Positions 25,381 to 33,524 of a stretch of 64,000 nucleotides of DNA are shown here, piece by piece; position 1 is the first letter of the stretch, and every line of letters starts with the position of its first letter. This stretch comes from a virus, in IMG/VR virus record IMGVR_UViG_3300042430_001163, positions 1-64,000 of that record. The stretch is one strand, 5' to 3'. The position numbers and the translations under genes were made by a program. Under the pieces are notes generated by a model. The model made no database searches, was not told the origin of the DNA, and saw nothing but the letters and a program-made list of their open reading frames with translations.

Positions 25381-27747
25381 TTAAATTAAATTAGCCCAAG
25401 CACCGTTTTCATAACCCTGAAATTTGTTAAGATCAGTATCATATAATATGTCACCATTGACGGCAGTTATTGCAGTTTTTTGTATTGTGGTTAATTTTGG
25501 TAGTCTGAATACAGCACCACCAGTAACATTAACTACCGTTGTTCCCTGAAGAGTAATACTAGTAGTAGATACAAATGTTGGTGTTCCAACAGTGTTACTA
25601 ACAATATTACCACTAATATTAACATTACCAGCACTAATATTACCAGTTACATTTAGACTACTTAATGTACCAACTGATGTAATATTAGGTTGAGCATTTG
25701 TAGTTAATGTTCCAGTAAAGAAATTCGCAGTTGCTAAATTTCCAAGACTGGCATTTCCACTGTTGACGTTTCCAACGGCAGTCAACGTTGTTCCACGAAT
25801 ATTACCACTATTAGCATATACATTACCAGCAATTACATCGTTAGTTACTGACAATGATGATAAAGTTCCGACTGATGTAATATTAGGTTGAGCATTTGTG
25901 GTAATAGTACCAGTCAATAATGATGCACCAATTGTACCACTATTAGCATATACATTACCTGCAGTTATATTGTTAGTTACTGATACACTAGATAATGTAC
26001 CAACTGATGTAATATTAGGTTGAGCATTTGTGGTAATAGTACCAATCAATAATGATGCACCAATTGTACCACTATTAGCATATACATTACCAGCAGTTAC
26101 ATCGTTAGTTACCGACAATGATGATAAAGTTCCAACTGATGTGATATTAGGTTGTGATGCAGTTGTTAGTACACCAGAATAATAATTTGCAGTTACTAAA
26201 TTACCTAAACTTGCATTTGATCCATTTACATTTCCGTTTGATTGAATTGTATTTGCAATTACTACATTTGGGACAAGTAAATTACCAGTACTTCCAAAAG
26301 TAAATGTATTAATAGTATTTGAAGTTGAAACAGTTTTAATACGATAAGCGACAGGAATATAAGCCCCACTAGATTGAGGTAATGCAATTACTTGCATCTC
26401 TGTTGACCCAGCAAAACTCCATCCTGAAATAGAATTAATAGTCAATAGTCCATTTCCTGTATATCCTTGATAAGAAACTTTGAAAATGTCATCATCAATC
26501 TCAACTTTATAAACATTCCCGTTATCTGTTCCTCTAGCTCTTGACATAGCCATAGTATACTGTGTGGCTATATTACTATATATATGTTGACTAATTTCTC
26601 CAGGAATTGTTAAGATGCCATCATCGTCTAATCTCAAATTATATTTAAGACCATCATTATCAGTAGAATATATGTTAACTACTGATGGAATATATGAAGA
26701 TCCACTAGAAGCAGATCCATTAGCAATAATATTAATTCCACCGCCAGATTGATATTGGTTATATGAAGTATATCCTGAACTTTGAATATTCAATATTTTA
26801 TCGCTAGTTTGAACAGCGGTGGGTGATACATTAGAACCACGAGATTTTTTCATTGAGATGCCAAATAAATTGGCATCATTTGATGATGTACTAATTGTTA
26901 TTCCGGTATTACTATTAGGAGTAGTAACATTAAGACTACTCACTGATAAATTACTTGGTAAATCAACAGTTATATTTCCACTAGTTGTAATCGGGCTACC
27001 AGTAATTGTAAGAGTATTACTTAATACTCCAACTCTAGTTACTGTACCAGTCCCTCCACCTCCACTACCAGTCGCACTAATAGTAACGGCACCGTTTGAT
27101 TGATTTATAGATACTCCACTACCAGCAACAATACTAGTTACCCCAGTATTAGTTATAGCTATTGTTCCGCTTGTTGTAATTGGACTTCCGCTTACTGATA
27201 AACCTGTCCCACCAGTTACAGAAACACTAGTAACAGTTCCACTACCACTACCATTTGATGCGCTGGTTACTCGTCCATATTGATCCACTACTATATTAGC
27301 ACTAGAATATGACCCTGATACGGATGGACTAATATTGGGTAAATTAACACTAATATTTCCACTACTGATTATTGGACTATTAGTAACTGATAAAGTGCCA
27401 CTAGTAATACCAACACTATTTACTGAGCCACCACCACCATTTCCTGTACCAGTACTATTAATTAGTAATGCACCGTTACTACCTGGTGATCCGCCGAGTG
27501 TCGTAATTGTTACGTTTTGCCCAGCTATTAAACTAGTTACGCCAGTATTGGTAACAACAAATGTTGAAGAATTACTATTACTAATAGCAATCCCATTACC
27601 TGCCACCACTGATTGAACTTGTCCAGCAGTTGTGAATAATTCAGTGAAATTGTTCTGTATAATGTTAAACGCTGTATACAAACTATCTGAGTTTGCTGAG
27701 TCGTTTGGTTGACCAATATTGATTGTTTGTTGACCTGGGATTGTCAT
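25381..27747 (-). CDS. Tail fibre protein with internal repeats
   Basis: 788 residues, extremely rich in Ser/Thr/Asn/Gly/Val. The N-terminus (INIGQPNDSANSDSLYTAFN) matches fibre proteins of aquatic T4-like phages. The middle has VTSVSVTGGTGLSVSGSPI-type repeats, and a 44-residue repeat (TTNAQPNITSVGTLSS) is tandemly copied near 25800-26200. The C-terminus (LPKLTTIQKTAITAVNGDIL, then ENGAWANL) resembles trimerising fibre ends. Likely receptor contact. Expression may be late, from the GATAAATA box in its leader. Confidence 0.85.
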   Translation of the reverse strand: MTIPGQQTINIGQPNDSANSDSLYTAFNIIQNNFTELFTTAGQVQSVVAGNGIAISNSNSSTFVVTNTGVTSLIAGQNVTITTLGGSPGSNGALLINSTGTGNGGGGSVNSVGITSGTLSVTNSPIISSGNISVNLPNISPSVSGSYSSANIVVDQYGRVTSASNGSGSGTVTSVSVTGGTGLSVSGSPITTSGTIAITNTGVTSIVAGSGVSINQSNGAVTISATGSGGGGTGTVTRVGVLSNTLTITGSPITTSGNITVDLPSNLSVSSLNVTTPNSNTGITISTSSNDANLFGISMKKSRGSNVSPTAVQTSDKILNIQSSGYTSYNQYQSGGGINIIANGSASSGSSYIPSVVNIYSTDNDGLKYNLRLDDDGILTIPGEISQHIYSNIATQYTMAMSRARGTDNGNVYKVEIDDDIFKVSYQGYTGNGLLTINSISGWSFAGSTEMQVIALPQSSGAYIPVAYRIKTVSTSNTINTFTFGSTGNLLVPNVVIANTIQSNGNVNGSNASLGNLVTANYYSGVLTTASQPNITSVGTLSSLSVTNDVTAGNVYANSGTIGASLLIGTITTNAQPNITSVGTLSSVSVTNNITAGNVYANSGTIGASLLTGTITTNAQPNITSVGTLSSLSVTNDVIAGNVYANSGNIRGTTLTAVGNVNSGNASLGNLATANFFTGTLTTNAQPNITSVGTLSSLNVTGNISAGNVNISGNIVSNTVGTPTFVSTTSITLQGTTVVNVTGGAVFRLPKLTTIQKTAITAVNGDILYDTDLNKFQGYENGAWANLI
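25805..26200 (-). repeat. 132-bp tandem repeats inside the tail fibre gene
   Basis: CCACTATTAGCATATACATT recurs at 25805, 25937 and 26069, exactly 132 bp (44 codons) apart, with a more diverged copy on each side. The reading frame is kept, so copy number can change by recombination without breaking the gene. Confidence 0.85.
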
Positions 27748-27757
27748 TGTTATTTTC

Positions 27758-27788
27758 CTCTATCTTATATTTATCTAATTTGATAGAG
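27758..27788 (-). promoter_or_regulatory. Candidate late promoter inside an RBS-masking hairpin (tail fibre leader)
   Basis: On the minus strand, 5' arm CTCTATC (27788-27782) pairs with GATAGAG (27764-27758), which overlaps the GAGG ribosome binding site. The loop holds GATAAATA (27775-27768), close to the T4 late consensus TATAAATA. A transcript started there would lack the 5' arm. Confidence 0.6.
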
Positions 27789-27802
27789 AAAATACACTAG
27801 AA

Positions 27803-28141
27803 TCAATAAGGATTAAATGAACTCCCACAGCCACATGTGGTTTGTGCATTGGGATTAGATATAACAAAATTACTACCCATATCGTCTTCACGATAGTCTA
27901 TAGATGATCCTTGAAGATATTGCATACTGGCACTATCTACTAATAAATTGATATCGTTTGATTTAATTATAAAATCATCATCACTAGTATCTTCATCTAT
28001 TGTGAATCCATATGACATACCACTACATCCACCTCCTTGAACAAATACTCTGAGTTTAGCATTTGAATTATTTTCATCAATTATAATGTCTTTGATACGT
28101 GTGGTGGCTGATTCTGTTATTGTTATCATATTTTTATCCAT
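27803..28141 (-). CDS. erpA: A-type Fe-S carrier, ErpA-like
   Basis: 112 residues. A-type carriers receive Fe-S clusters from scaffolds and pass them to target proteins. The three cysteine ligands are present: Cys39 in GGGCSGMSYGF and Cys103/Cys105 in TTCGCGSSF; the GCGSSF ending is ErpA-like, whereas the second carrier in this window (48270) has the IscA-like GCGESF. It is placed between the tail fibre and IF-1, away from iscU/iscA. A start at the second Met (residue 5) is also possible. Confidence 0.88.
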   Translation of the reverse strand: MDKNMITITESATTRIKDIIIDENNSNAKLRVFVQGGGCSGMSYGFTIDEDTSDDDFIIKSNDINLLVDSASMQYLQGSSIDYREDDMGSNFVISNPNAQTTCGCGSSFNPY

Positions 28142-28144
28142 AAT

Positions 28145-28165
28145 AAAAGGGCATAATGCCCTTTG
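28145..28165 (-). terminator. Terminator after IF-1
   Basis: AAAGGGC / GCCCTTT 7-bp stem with a 5-nt loop (28146-28164), followed on the minus strand by TATT. It overlaps the leader of the ErpA gene. A GATAAATA box (28176-28169) lies directly upstream, in the end of the IF-1 gene. Confidence 0.7.
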
Positions 28166-28171
28166 ATGTAT

Positions 28172-28387
28172 TTATCTACGTCTTGTTATTCTACCTCTTG
28201 ATAGATCGTAGGGTGAGAATTCCACCTCAACAATATCTCCCAAGAGTATTTTAATGCCATTCTGACGCATTTTGCCAGAAATAACACCAATTATAAGTTT
28301 TTCATTTGGTAATTTAACTCTAAACATAGCATTTGGAAGTAATTCCATAACTATGCCATCTATCTTAATTCCGTCTTCTTTTGCCAT
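28172..28387 (-). CDS. infA: Translation initiation factor IF-1
   Basis: 71 residues, the exact size of bacterial IF-1, a single OB fold that binds the ribosomal A site. Family landmarks are aligned along the whole length: [59 protein letters not shown]. Very likely of bacterial origin. Together with bS21 and deformylase it points to phage control of translation. Confidence 0.93.
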   Translation of the reverse strand: MAKEDGIKIDGIVMELLPNAMFRVKLPNEKLIIGVISGKMRQNGIKILLGDIVEVEFSPYDLSRGRITRRR

Positions 28388-28401
28388 ATAGTTTATTTAG
28401 T

Positions 28402-28788
28402 CTATCCTCTACGCATTTTAGAAATTTCTACAGCTTCTTCATCTGAGAAAACAGGTACAGCATTACTCTTATGTAATACACCAATACCAATCATTTTGTT
28501 GCCAGTGTATACCGGAATATCTGCTTTTACGGCAGTTCCAACGCCAGAATTAAGCGATGGAGCAGACAACAATGTGCCACGTTGTGGTATAGTGGGCAAA
28601 CTTTTTCCAAGTGTTCTGGCATTTTTGATAGGCTTTTTGACCAATTCTACACCATAAGATTTCTTTAATGATTTCCAATCTGATTCCAATTGTTCTGCCT
28701 GTCGTTTATGTTCTGCCGATGCATACTTAAATTTGGCTCGTTTTTTGCCAGTAGTAGTAAACGCCGGACTCATCATGTGCATTGTCAT
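28402..28788 (-). CDS. Conserved phage hypothetical protein
   Basis: 128 residues from the ATG at 28788; earlier in-frame ATGs lie upstream of the predicted transcription start. MSPAFTTTGKKRAKFK followed by AEHKRQAEQLESDWKSL is a pattern shared by T4-like aquatic phages. Basic N-terminus, helical middle. Function unknown. Confidence 0.7.
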   Translation of the reverse strand: MTMHMMSPAFTTTGKKRAKFKYASAEHKRQAEQLESDWKSLKKSYGVELVKKPIKNARTLGKSLPTIPQRGTLLSAPSLNSGVGTAVKADIPVYTGNKMIGIGVLHKSNAVPVFSDEEAVEISKMRRG

Positions 28789-28813
28789 ATAGTTACCATT
28801 ATAGATATAGTAC

Positions 28814-28842
28814 ATTATATCACAATTGAGATTTATTGTCAA
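28814..28842 (-). promoter_or_regulatory. Sigma70-like promoter
   Basis: Minus strand TTGACA at 28842-28837, 17-nt spacer, TATAAT at 28819-28814. It drives the 28402 gene and probably IF-1. Confidence 0.8.
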
Positions 28843-28847
28843 CTATT

Positions 28848-29216
28848 TTAACGTTTAAGAATACGTATGATTTCTTCTTTTTCCAAAATATCTTTTTCTA
28901 ATTCAATATATTGGCGTTTAAGTTCTCTTAACGTTTCCCACCGTTCTTCCAATTCTAAATTTGGTTTGAAAATGGCCAATTTATCTTTGATTTGTTCTAA
29001 TAAATCTTTGATACTTTCGCCCTGTATTTTTAGATCACCATCTATGATTACGTCACCAGTGGCATGAATAGAACCATGTTTATTATTGTATGGGAACGTA
29101 TTTGATGCTGAGATTGTTCCAGTTTGCCAACTTTGATCAGATGCGGTCAATGTAATAGTTTGAATAGTTCCATCATCTGATGATAGTGATACTGTAGAAA
29201 TTGATTGATCTGACAT
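28848..29216 (-). CDS. Conserved phage protein with beta-rich head and coiled coil
   Basis: 122 residues: Ser/Thr/Asp-rich N-terminus, a GSIHATGDVIIDGDLKIQGE beta-repeat reminiscent of virion proteins, then a C-terminal coiled coil (LRELKRQYIELEKDILEKEE). TAATG overlap with the AbrB-like gene. Structural role possible but not shown. Confidence 0.7.
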   Translation of the reverse strand: MSDQSISTVSLSSDDGTIQTITLTASDQSWQTGTISASNTFPYNNKHGSIHATGDVIIDGDLKIQGESIKDLLEQIKDKLAIFKPNLELEERWETLRELKRQYIELEKDILEKEEIIRILKR

Positions 29217-29395
29217 TATGGTCTTTTCATTATAATAATACGACCCTCATCATCTTGATTGAAATCAAAACTATCACCTTCTTTCCAGCCCATTTGAGTC
29301 ATGAGTTCTGGTGGTAATGGAATTAACAATTCTCCAGTTTCTGGATCTTCTTGTACAATTACTTCATACATAGTTGAATCAATGTTTTTTGTCAT
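29216..29395 (-). CDS. AbrB/MazE-like DNA-binding protein
   Basis: 59 residues from the ATG at 29395. GELLIPLPPELMTQMGWKEGD then DEGRIIIMKRP is the swapped-hairpin AbrB pattern (strand, LPxEL helix, GWKEGD, strand). No toxin gene sits next to it, so a transcription regulator is more likely than an antitoxin. Its promoter predicts a leaderless mRNA. Confidence 0.75.
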   Translation of the reverse strand: MTKNIDSTMYEVIVQEDPETGELLIPLPPELMTQMGWKEGDSFDFNQDDEGRIIIMKRP

Positions 29396-29401
29396 AATAT
29401 T

Positions 29402-29429
29402 ATTATAACACAATGATTAAAAATGTCAA
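29402..29429 (-). promoter_or_regulatory. Sigma70-like promoter, leaderless geometry
   Basis: Minus strand TTGACA at 29429-29424, 16-nt spacer, TATAAT at 29407-29402. Transcription would start about 7 nt further, at or beside the ATG (29395). Confidence 0.7.
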
Positions 29430-29448
29430 TAAATTTGGATACATTTTA

Positions 29449-30159
29449 TTATAAAGGATTTAATTCTGGATTCCAACCAGTATTAATTTTAATCTTATCA
29501 TTTTTCTTACTACGAGATTCCAACTCTTTATATATTTCAATTGCTTGTTTTTTACTAATTGTTGGTAATTCTTCCCATGATCTGATTCTGAATCCCAATT
29601 CTATCAATCCTTTGGTCAAATTATAAGAATCAGATTTTGTAAAAAATTTTGGAGCATCTAAATCGTTGATAGTTAATCCACTACCATTTTTTAATCCAGT
29701 TCCGCCATTAGAAATGTCAAACTTTGCTTCAGCAACAAACGGATTGGTAATTGTAGCCTGTTCTATTTCTATAGAATTGTCTTTTTCAAAATTAAATAAA
29801 TTTTTAATAATTTCTTTGGATCTCCATACTTCAATTACATCTACGCTATTGTTGAAAGGATTATTAATTTTAATTCTCCATACAATATTTCCTAGATGTC
29901 CTTGATTAATAATTACTGCATTATGTGGAATCCAATACTTTTCTAAATTGACAGAAGATTTTCTAACATTAGATTTTATACCATCTTGATTAGAATGATA
30001 ATTCTCTAAAAAATTATCATCTTGATCTTTTTTTATCCATAGATATCTAATTGCCCATGGTCCCAATTCATCAGGAATAAACAACGGTATAGATTCTTCC
30101 AATATATCAGGCAATAATCCATTATACCCCAATACTGATTTTTTATCTTTATTAAACAT
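29449..30159 (-). CDS. Hypothetical protein
   Basis: 236 residues. Mixed beta-rich protein with NGGTGLKNGSGLTINDLDAP and a basic C-terminus (LESRSKKNDKIKIN). Single-gene unit with its own promoter. Not recognised. Confidence 0.65.
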   Translation of the reverse strand: MFNKDKKSVLGYNGLLPDILEESIPLFIPDELGPWAIRYLWIKKDQDDNFLENYHSNQDGIKSNVRKSSVNLEKYWIPHNAVIINQGHLGNIVWRIKINNPFNNSVDVIEVWRSKEIIKNLFNFEKDNSIEIEQATITNPFVAEAKFDISNGGTGLKNGSGLTINDLDAPKFFTKSDSYNLTKGLIELGFRIRSWEELPTISKKQAIEIYKELESRSKKNDKIKINTGWNPELNPL

Positions 30160-30194
30160 GAATATATTTATTAAGAATTATTAATCATAGTATT

Positions 30195-30222
30195 ATTTTA
30201 ACATAACTGTTAGTAATGTCAA
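30195..30222 (-). promoter_or_regulatory. Sigma70-like promoter
   Basis: Minus strand TTGACA at 30222-30217, 16-nt spacer, TAAAAT at 30200-30195. It shares the upstream sequence CCAAATTTATTGACATT with the promoter at 29402-29429. Confidence 0.65.
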
Positions 30223-30254
30223 TAAATTTGGATAACTAGTCAATTATATGAATA

Positions 30255-30575
30255 TTATTTTGTTGATCTTTGTCTTTTTACTTCAGTCACAGTTTCTAGT
30301 ATTGCCAATTTTACTTCTTGATCATGAAGTTTATTATGAATCTCAATAACTGTAGATTCTACTTTATCAAAACGTTCTTCTAATTGATCAGTTTTCATTT
30401 GAATATGTTCCAACATGTTGGTCTGATTATCATGTTGAGATATGGCTTTATTTAATCCTTCAGTAACACCAGCAAACCATTGTTTACCTTGCCACCAAGC
30501 ACCACCTAAACCAAAAACAAAAACTATTATTACCCAATCTTCTTGTATAGTTTTAAGTATTTCTAATAAGTTCAT
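30255..30575 (-). CDS. Membrane-anchored coiled-coil protein
   Basis: 106 residues: one transmembrane segment near residues 14-31 (WVIIVFVFGLGGAWW), then a long coiled coil (about 45-100). ATGA overlap with the upstream gene. The pattern fits small phage membrane accessory proteins, including holin-like or spanin-like proteins, but nothing diagnostic is seen. Confidence 0.7.
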   Translation of the reverse strand: MNLLEILKTIQEDWVIIVFVFGLGGAWWQGKQWFAGVTEGLNKAISQHDNQTNMLEHIQMKTDQLEERFDKVESTVIEIHNKLHDQEVKLAILETVTEVKRQRSTK

Positions 30576-30976
30576 CTTTCATATCCTTTGAAACTTTGTA
30601 TTGGACTGTGAGTATCTACTTCAGACATTTCTTCACTTTTTTTAGTACTAATCAACTTTTTGTCTGAAGATTTAAGACCAACGATATTAAGAGCATAGTC
30701 TATGATATCAGTATCTAAATCATAACCTATAATTATTTCATTTTCACCCCATGCACTAGATGGAGCCATGTTTGCGCCAGGAGAATCTGATAGTCTTTGT
30801 TCTGCACTACGTGCACCGGCAATAGCTACTCCAAATCTATATTGTTTGTAGAAATCACTGTTTGGTAATGCAGGAATTGAATACGTAGATGGTAATGATC
30901 TGGCAACACTACTACTCAATCTATTGTCACTGACTGGCATAGTACTGTCTTCAATTATGAATTCTTTCGCTCTCAT
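30572..30976 (-). CDS. Candidate internal head protein (MRAKEF type)
   Basis: 134 residues. N-terminus MRAKEFIIE-DS fits a T4 capsid-targeting sequence with an I/L-x-E cleavage site. The C-terminus (SPIQSFKGYER) is shared with the neighbour at 30973 (SPVQGFKGYER). The middle includes an Ala/Ser-rich low-complexity part. If the reading is right, it is packaged in the head and cleaved by a gp21-type protease. Function unknown. Confidence 0.6.
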   Translation of the reverse strand: MRAKEFIIEDSTMPVSDNRLSSSVARSLPSTYSIPALPNSDFYKQYRFGVAIAGARSAEQRLSDSPGANMAPSSAWGENEIIIGYDLDTDIIDYALNIVGLKSSDKKLISTKKSEEMSEVDTHSPIQSFKGYER

Positions 30977-31356
30977 CTTTCATATCCTTTGAAACCTTGA
31001 ACTGGACTAACTTTATTTACCTCTTTCATTTCTTCGCTGTTCATGTCACCGCTATTTAAATCTTTATATTGTAATCCGGCAGCTTTATATGCTAATTTAA
31101 GCATATTCTCTTCTTCTTTAGTGTAAGCATGTGCGGTATTGTGTTTGCCAACCCAACTTTCAGCATCCATTTCTATTGGATTTATTCCATCACTACTTGC
31201 AACTGCCATCATTAAACGATTTAAATCATATAGTTTATCGTAAGCGTCTATTTTCTTTGTAAAAATATGTAACCCACGAGTGGCTTGTTGATTTCCGAGA
31301 GAAATTTTGGCAGCCGCTTCGGTTATAGTAGTAGTAACGAATTCTTTTGCTCTCAT
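30973..31356 (-). CDS. Candidate internal head protein (MRAKEF type)
   Basis: 127 residues starting MRAKEFVTTTITE-AAA, a capsid-targeting-like N-terminus with I-T-E before Ala, and ending SPVQGFKGYER like the downstream neighbour. The middle is helical (AYTKEEENMLKLAYKAAGLQ). 4-nt overlap with the next gene. Function unknown. Confidence 0.6.
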   Translation of the reverse strand: MRAKEFVTTTITEAAAKISLGNQQATRGLHIFTKKIDAYDKLYDLNRLMMAVASSDGINPIEMDAESWVGKHNTAHAYTKEEENMLKLAYKAAGLQYKDLNSGDMNSEEMKEVNKVSPVQGFKGYER

Positions 31357-31358
31357 GA

Positions 31359-31568
31359 TTATTTTTCCAATTTACTAATACGTGGTTTAAATAATTTTTG
31401 ATCACCTTTAGTGGTTTTTAACACTGGTTGATTATGATCATCAGTACTGAATCCAGTTACTTCTGTCTTACGATTCTTGAATTTGCCAACTTTAATCTCA
31501 TCACCAACATTAATAGTAGGTGGTGTATATGATTTATCAGAAGATTCAACAATTTCTTTAATATTCAT
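31359..31568 (-). CDS. Small KOW/SH3-like protein, candidate internal protein
   Basis: 69 residues from the ATG at 31568 (TAATG overlap with the upstream stop). MNIKEIVE-SSD is again a short hydrophobic N-terminus ending in I-V-E. The body NVGDEIKVGKFKNRKTEVTG, then QPVLKTTKGDQKLFKPRIS, looks like a small beta-barrel often seen in T4-like phages. Function unknown. Confidence 0.65.
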   Translation of the reverse strand: MNIKEIVESSDKSYTPPTINVGDEIKVGKFKNRKTEVTGFSTDDHNQPVLKTTKGDQKLFKPRISKLEK

Positions 31569-33427
31569 TAACAGTTCCATTTACGTAATGCTAATGCTTT
31601 ACGAGTAGGTTTACCATCTTTTTTCATTGGTCCCTTGACTCCAGACATTCTGGCACAAAAACTCTTACGTCTTTTAGCCGCTTTACTTCCCGGTTTTAAT
31701 TTACTTGGTTTAGTAGTAACTGCAGTTTGTAGTTTACTACCTGGATGTTCACGACGATAACTGTTTACGCCCTTTTGATTTAGACCACCAGTCTTGTTCT
31801 TACCTGATTTTTTCTGCCATGCAGCAACTTCATCTAACTTGTTTAATTCTTCTTGTAACCAATTTGATTCGTTTACTTGTGGATCAATACCTTGTTCTTC
31901 TTGACTTTTTAAATAATCCCATGAAGAAACAATCATACCTTCTACATTAGCGATTTTTTCTTGTACCCATTCTGGTAAATTTTCATTGTCATCAATAGTA
32001 TCTAATAAACCTTCGGCTGCACGTATAATAGTATGTAAATTAGTATGAGCCATACCTGATTCATCATCATACTCAGCGTTATCTTCCATAATTCCAGCTG
32101 AACTAACACCTACTGCAACACTAGCTAATCCAGTTTTAATGGCATCTGACCAACTCATACCATGTAGTTTTGCAGCCAATGTTGGTATTATTGAATTCAT
32201 TGAACCTTGAAGTATCATATTAAATTGTTGTGGTGACAGACCCATGCTACCAAAATGTTTGATAACTGCACCTGATACTATACTACCAACGATTGTTATA
32301 ATAACACCTTGTAGATAGGGATTTTTTGAACCAGCTTTCAACATTGTTAATACTTTGGTACGTTGTTTTCCTGTGGCTTGTGATAATAATTCTTTTGCTT
32401 TAGAATTATAATTCTCAACTTTTCCAGGTTTACTTTGTGACAATTGAGTTTTGTAGAAGTCAGTAATGGCACTAGTGACATTTGATTTAGATTCACTACT
32501 GTCTTCCGCCACACTTTTAGGCTTATTGTGATCTTTTTTCATATTGACTGCAATTGCCGCTTGTTGAGCAGGATTAACTGCCTCACTGAATTGAGTATCA
32601 ATTTGAATTTTATTTTGACGCAAATCTCTACGAAGTGAGTCTAATGATTTTGAGTTGACTTGAAATACAGTTGATTTGTCAGTGACTGCAACGTCCTCTG
32701 CTCCATACTTCTGTAATGATGACTTTAACATTTTTATTTGTTGTGGAGATAACGAGTCGTACATATTGTGATTCAGGCTGAATTCTGCCATCTCGCCAAT
32801 AGATTCCGCCACATCTTGCTGACCTGATAATTCATCAGATTGTTTTAGTGCTTGCTGATATATCAGTTTTGCTTTGATTTCACCAAGAGATTTAAGTTTT
32901 GATTTTACTGCAGAACTAAAATCATTAAGTTTTGGATTTACATTGTTGAGTGACTGATAGTTCATAATCTCTCCAACTAAACGATCCATAAAAGTACCAC
33001 TGGTATCTTTATATGAGTCTTCTGTGACATCTTGCTGACCTTTTTCTTCTATATCAGAATCAGGAACAATTTGTACAGGAATACTTTTTGTACCTAACAA
33101 TTTATAGGCCCAAAATCTGTGATGACCATCTAATACCTGATATCCGTTTTTGTATTTGCGAACCAATAGCGGTGGCAACTTATCACCTTGTTTTAATCCT
33201 GCTACTATTTTTTCAACATTAGCCTTACTTTTTGGTTGAGTCATCTTATCGTCGGGCTCAAAACCAACAAGTTTATTAGCAGATATATTTACTACTGAGC
33301 CAGTTGCTTTATAGTCACCTACTTCTGCACCATACCAGTTAGGATCAGTGATTAGTGTTATTTTTCCTTTCGTCACATCTTGTGTGTCTAAGATAGTACT
33401 TTCTGAGAGAATTTGAGTTATTTTCAT
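31568..33427 (-). CDS. ParB-like N-terminal domain protein, candidate internal/ejected protein
   Basis: 619 residues. The N-terminus MKITQILSE-STI fits a capsid-targeting sequence (L-S-E). Residues about 45-125 carry a ParB/Srx-type domain (KLPPLLVRKYKNGYQVLDGHHRFWAYKLLG). The middle is helical, with a hydrophobic segment (GVIITIVGSIVSGAVI). The C-terminus (KRRKSFCARMSG, then TRKALALRKWNC) is a Cys-containing basic domain seen at the end of other phage proteins. The ParB-like fold can bind CTP or act as a nuclease; activity here is unknown. Likely late gene. Confidence 0.7.
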   Translation of the reverse strand: MKITQILSESTILDTQDVTKGKITLITDPNWYGAEVGDYKATGSVVNISANKLVGFEPDDKMTQPKSKANVEKIVAGLKQGDKLPPLLVRKYKNGYQVLDGHHRFWAYKLLGTKSIPVQIVPDSDIEEKGQQDVTEDSYKDTSGTFMDRLVGEIMNYQSLNNVNPKLNDFSSAVKSKLKSLGEIKAKLIYQQALKQSDELSGQQDVAESIGEMAEFSLNHNMYDSLSPQQIKMLKSSLQKYGAEDVAVTDKSTVFQVNSKSLDSLRRDLRQNKIQIDTQFSEAVNPAQQAAIAVNMKKDHNKPKSVAEDSSESKSNVTSAITDFYKTQLSQSKPGKVENYNSKAKELLSQATGKQRTKVLTMLKAGSKNPYLQGVIITIVGSIVSGAVIKHFGSMGLSPQQFNMILQGSMNSIIPTLAAKLHGMSWSDAIKTGLASVAVGVSSAGIMEDNAEYDDESGMAHTNLHTIIRAAEGLLDTIDDNENLPEWVQEKIANVEGMIVSSWDYLKSQEEQGIDPQVNESNWLQEELNKLDEVAAWQKKSGKNKTGGLNQKGVNSYRREHPGSKLQTAVTTKPSKLKPGSKAAKRRKSFCARMSGVKGPMKKDGKPTRKALALRKWNC

Positions 33428-33449
33428 GTTATGTAACCAATATTACTTG

Positions 33450-33475
33450 TATTTATCAAAATTTAAAAATACAAG
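33450..33475 (-). promoter_or_regulatory. Candidate late promoter GATAAATA within an inverted repeat
   Basis: Minus strand GATAAATA at 33457-33450, about 22 nt before the ATG at 33427. It overlaps the right half of a 9-bp inverted repeat (CTTGTATTT / AAATACAAG; 33475-33467 with 33454-33446). Consensus by analogy with T4 TATAAATA. Confidence 0.5.
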
Positions 33476-33482
33476 CCATAAA

Positions 33483-33504
33483 AAAACACACCGAAGTGTG
33501 TTTT
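33483..33504 (-). terminator. Rho-independent terminator (both directions)
   Basis: AAAACACAC / GTGTGTTTT 9-bp stem with a CGAA tetraloop. It terminates the YccA-like gene at 33525 on the minus strand; the flanking A and T runs make it work either way. Confidence 0.85.
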
Positions 33505-33524
33505 CTACATGATTACTTAACCAA

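Noticed and set aside
26819-27616. Plus-strand ORFs inside the tail fibre gene
   Set aside because: They are low-complexity reverse shadows of the Ser/Thr/Val repeats and have no ribosome binding sites.
29216-29395. MazE-type antitoxin
   Set aside because: No MazF-like or other toxin gene is adjacent; the upstream and downstream genes look structural or unknown.
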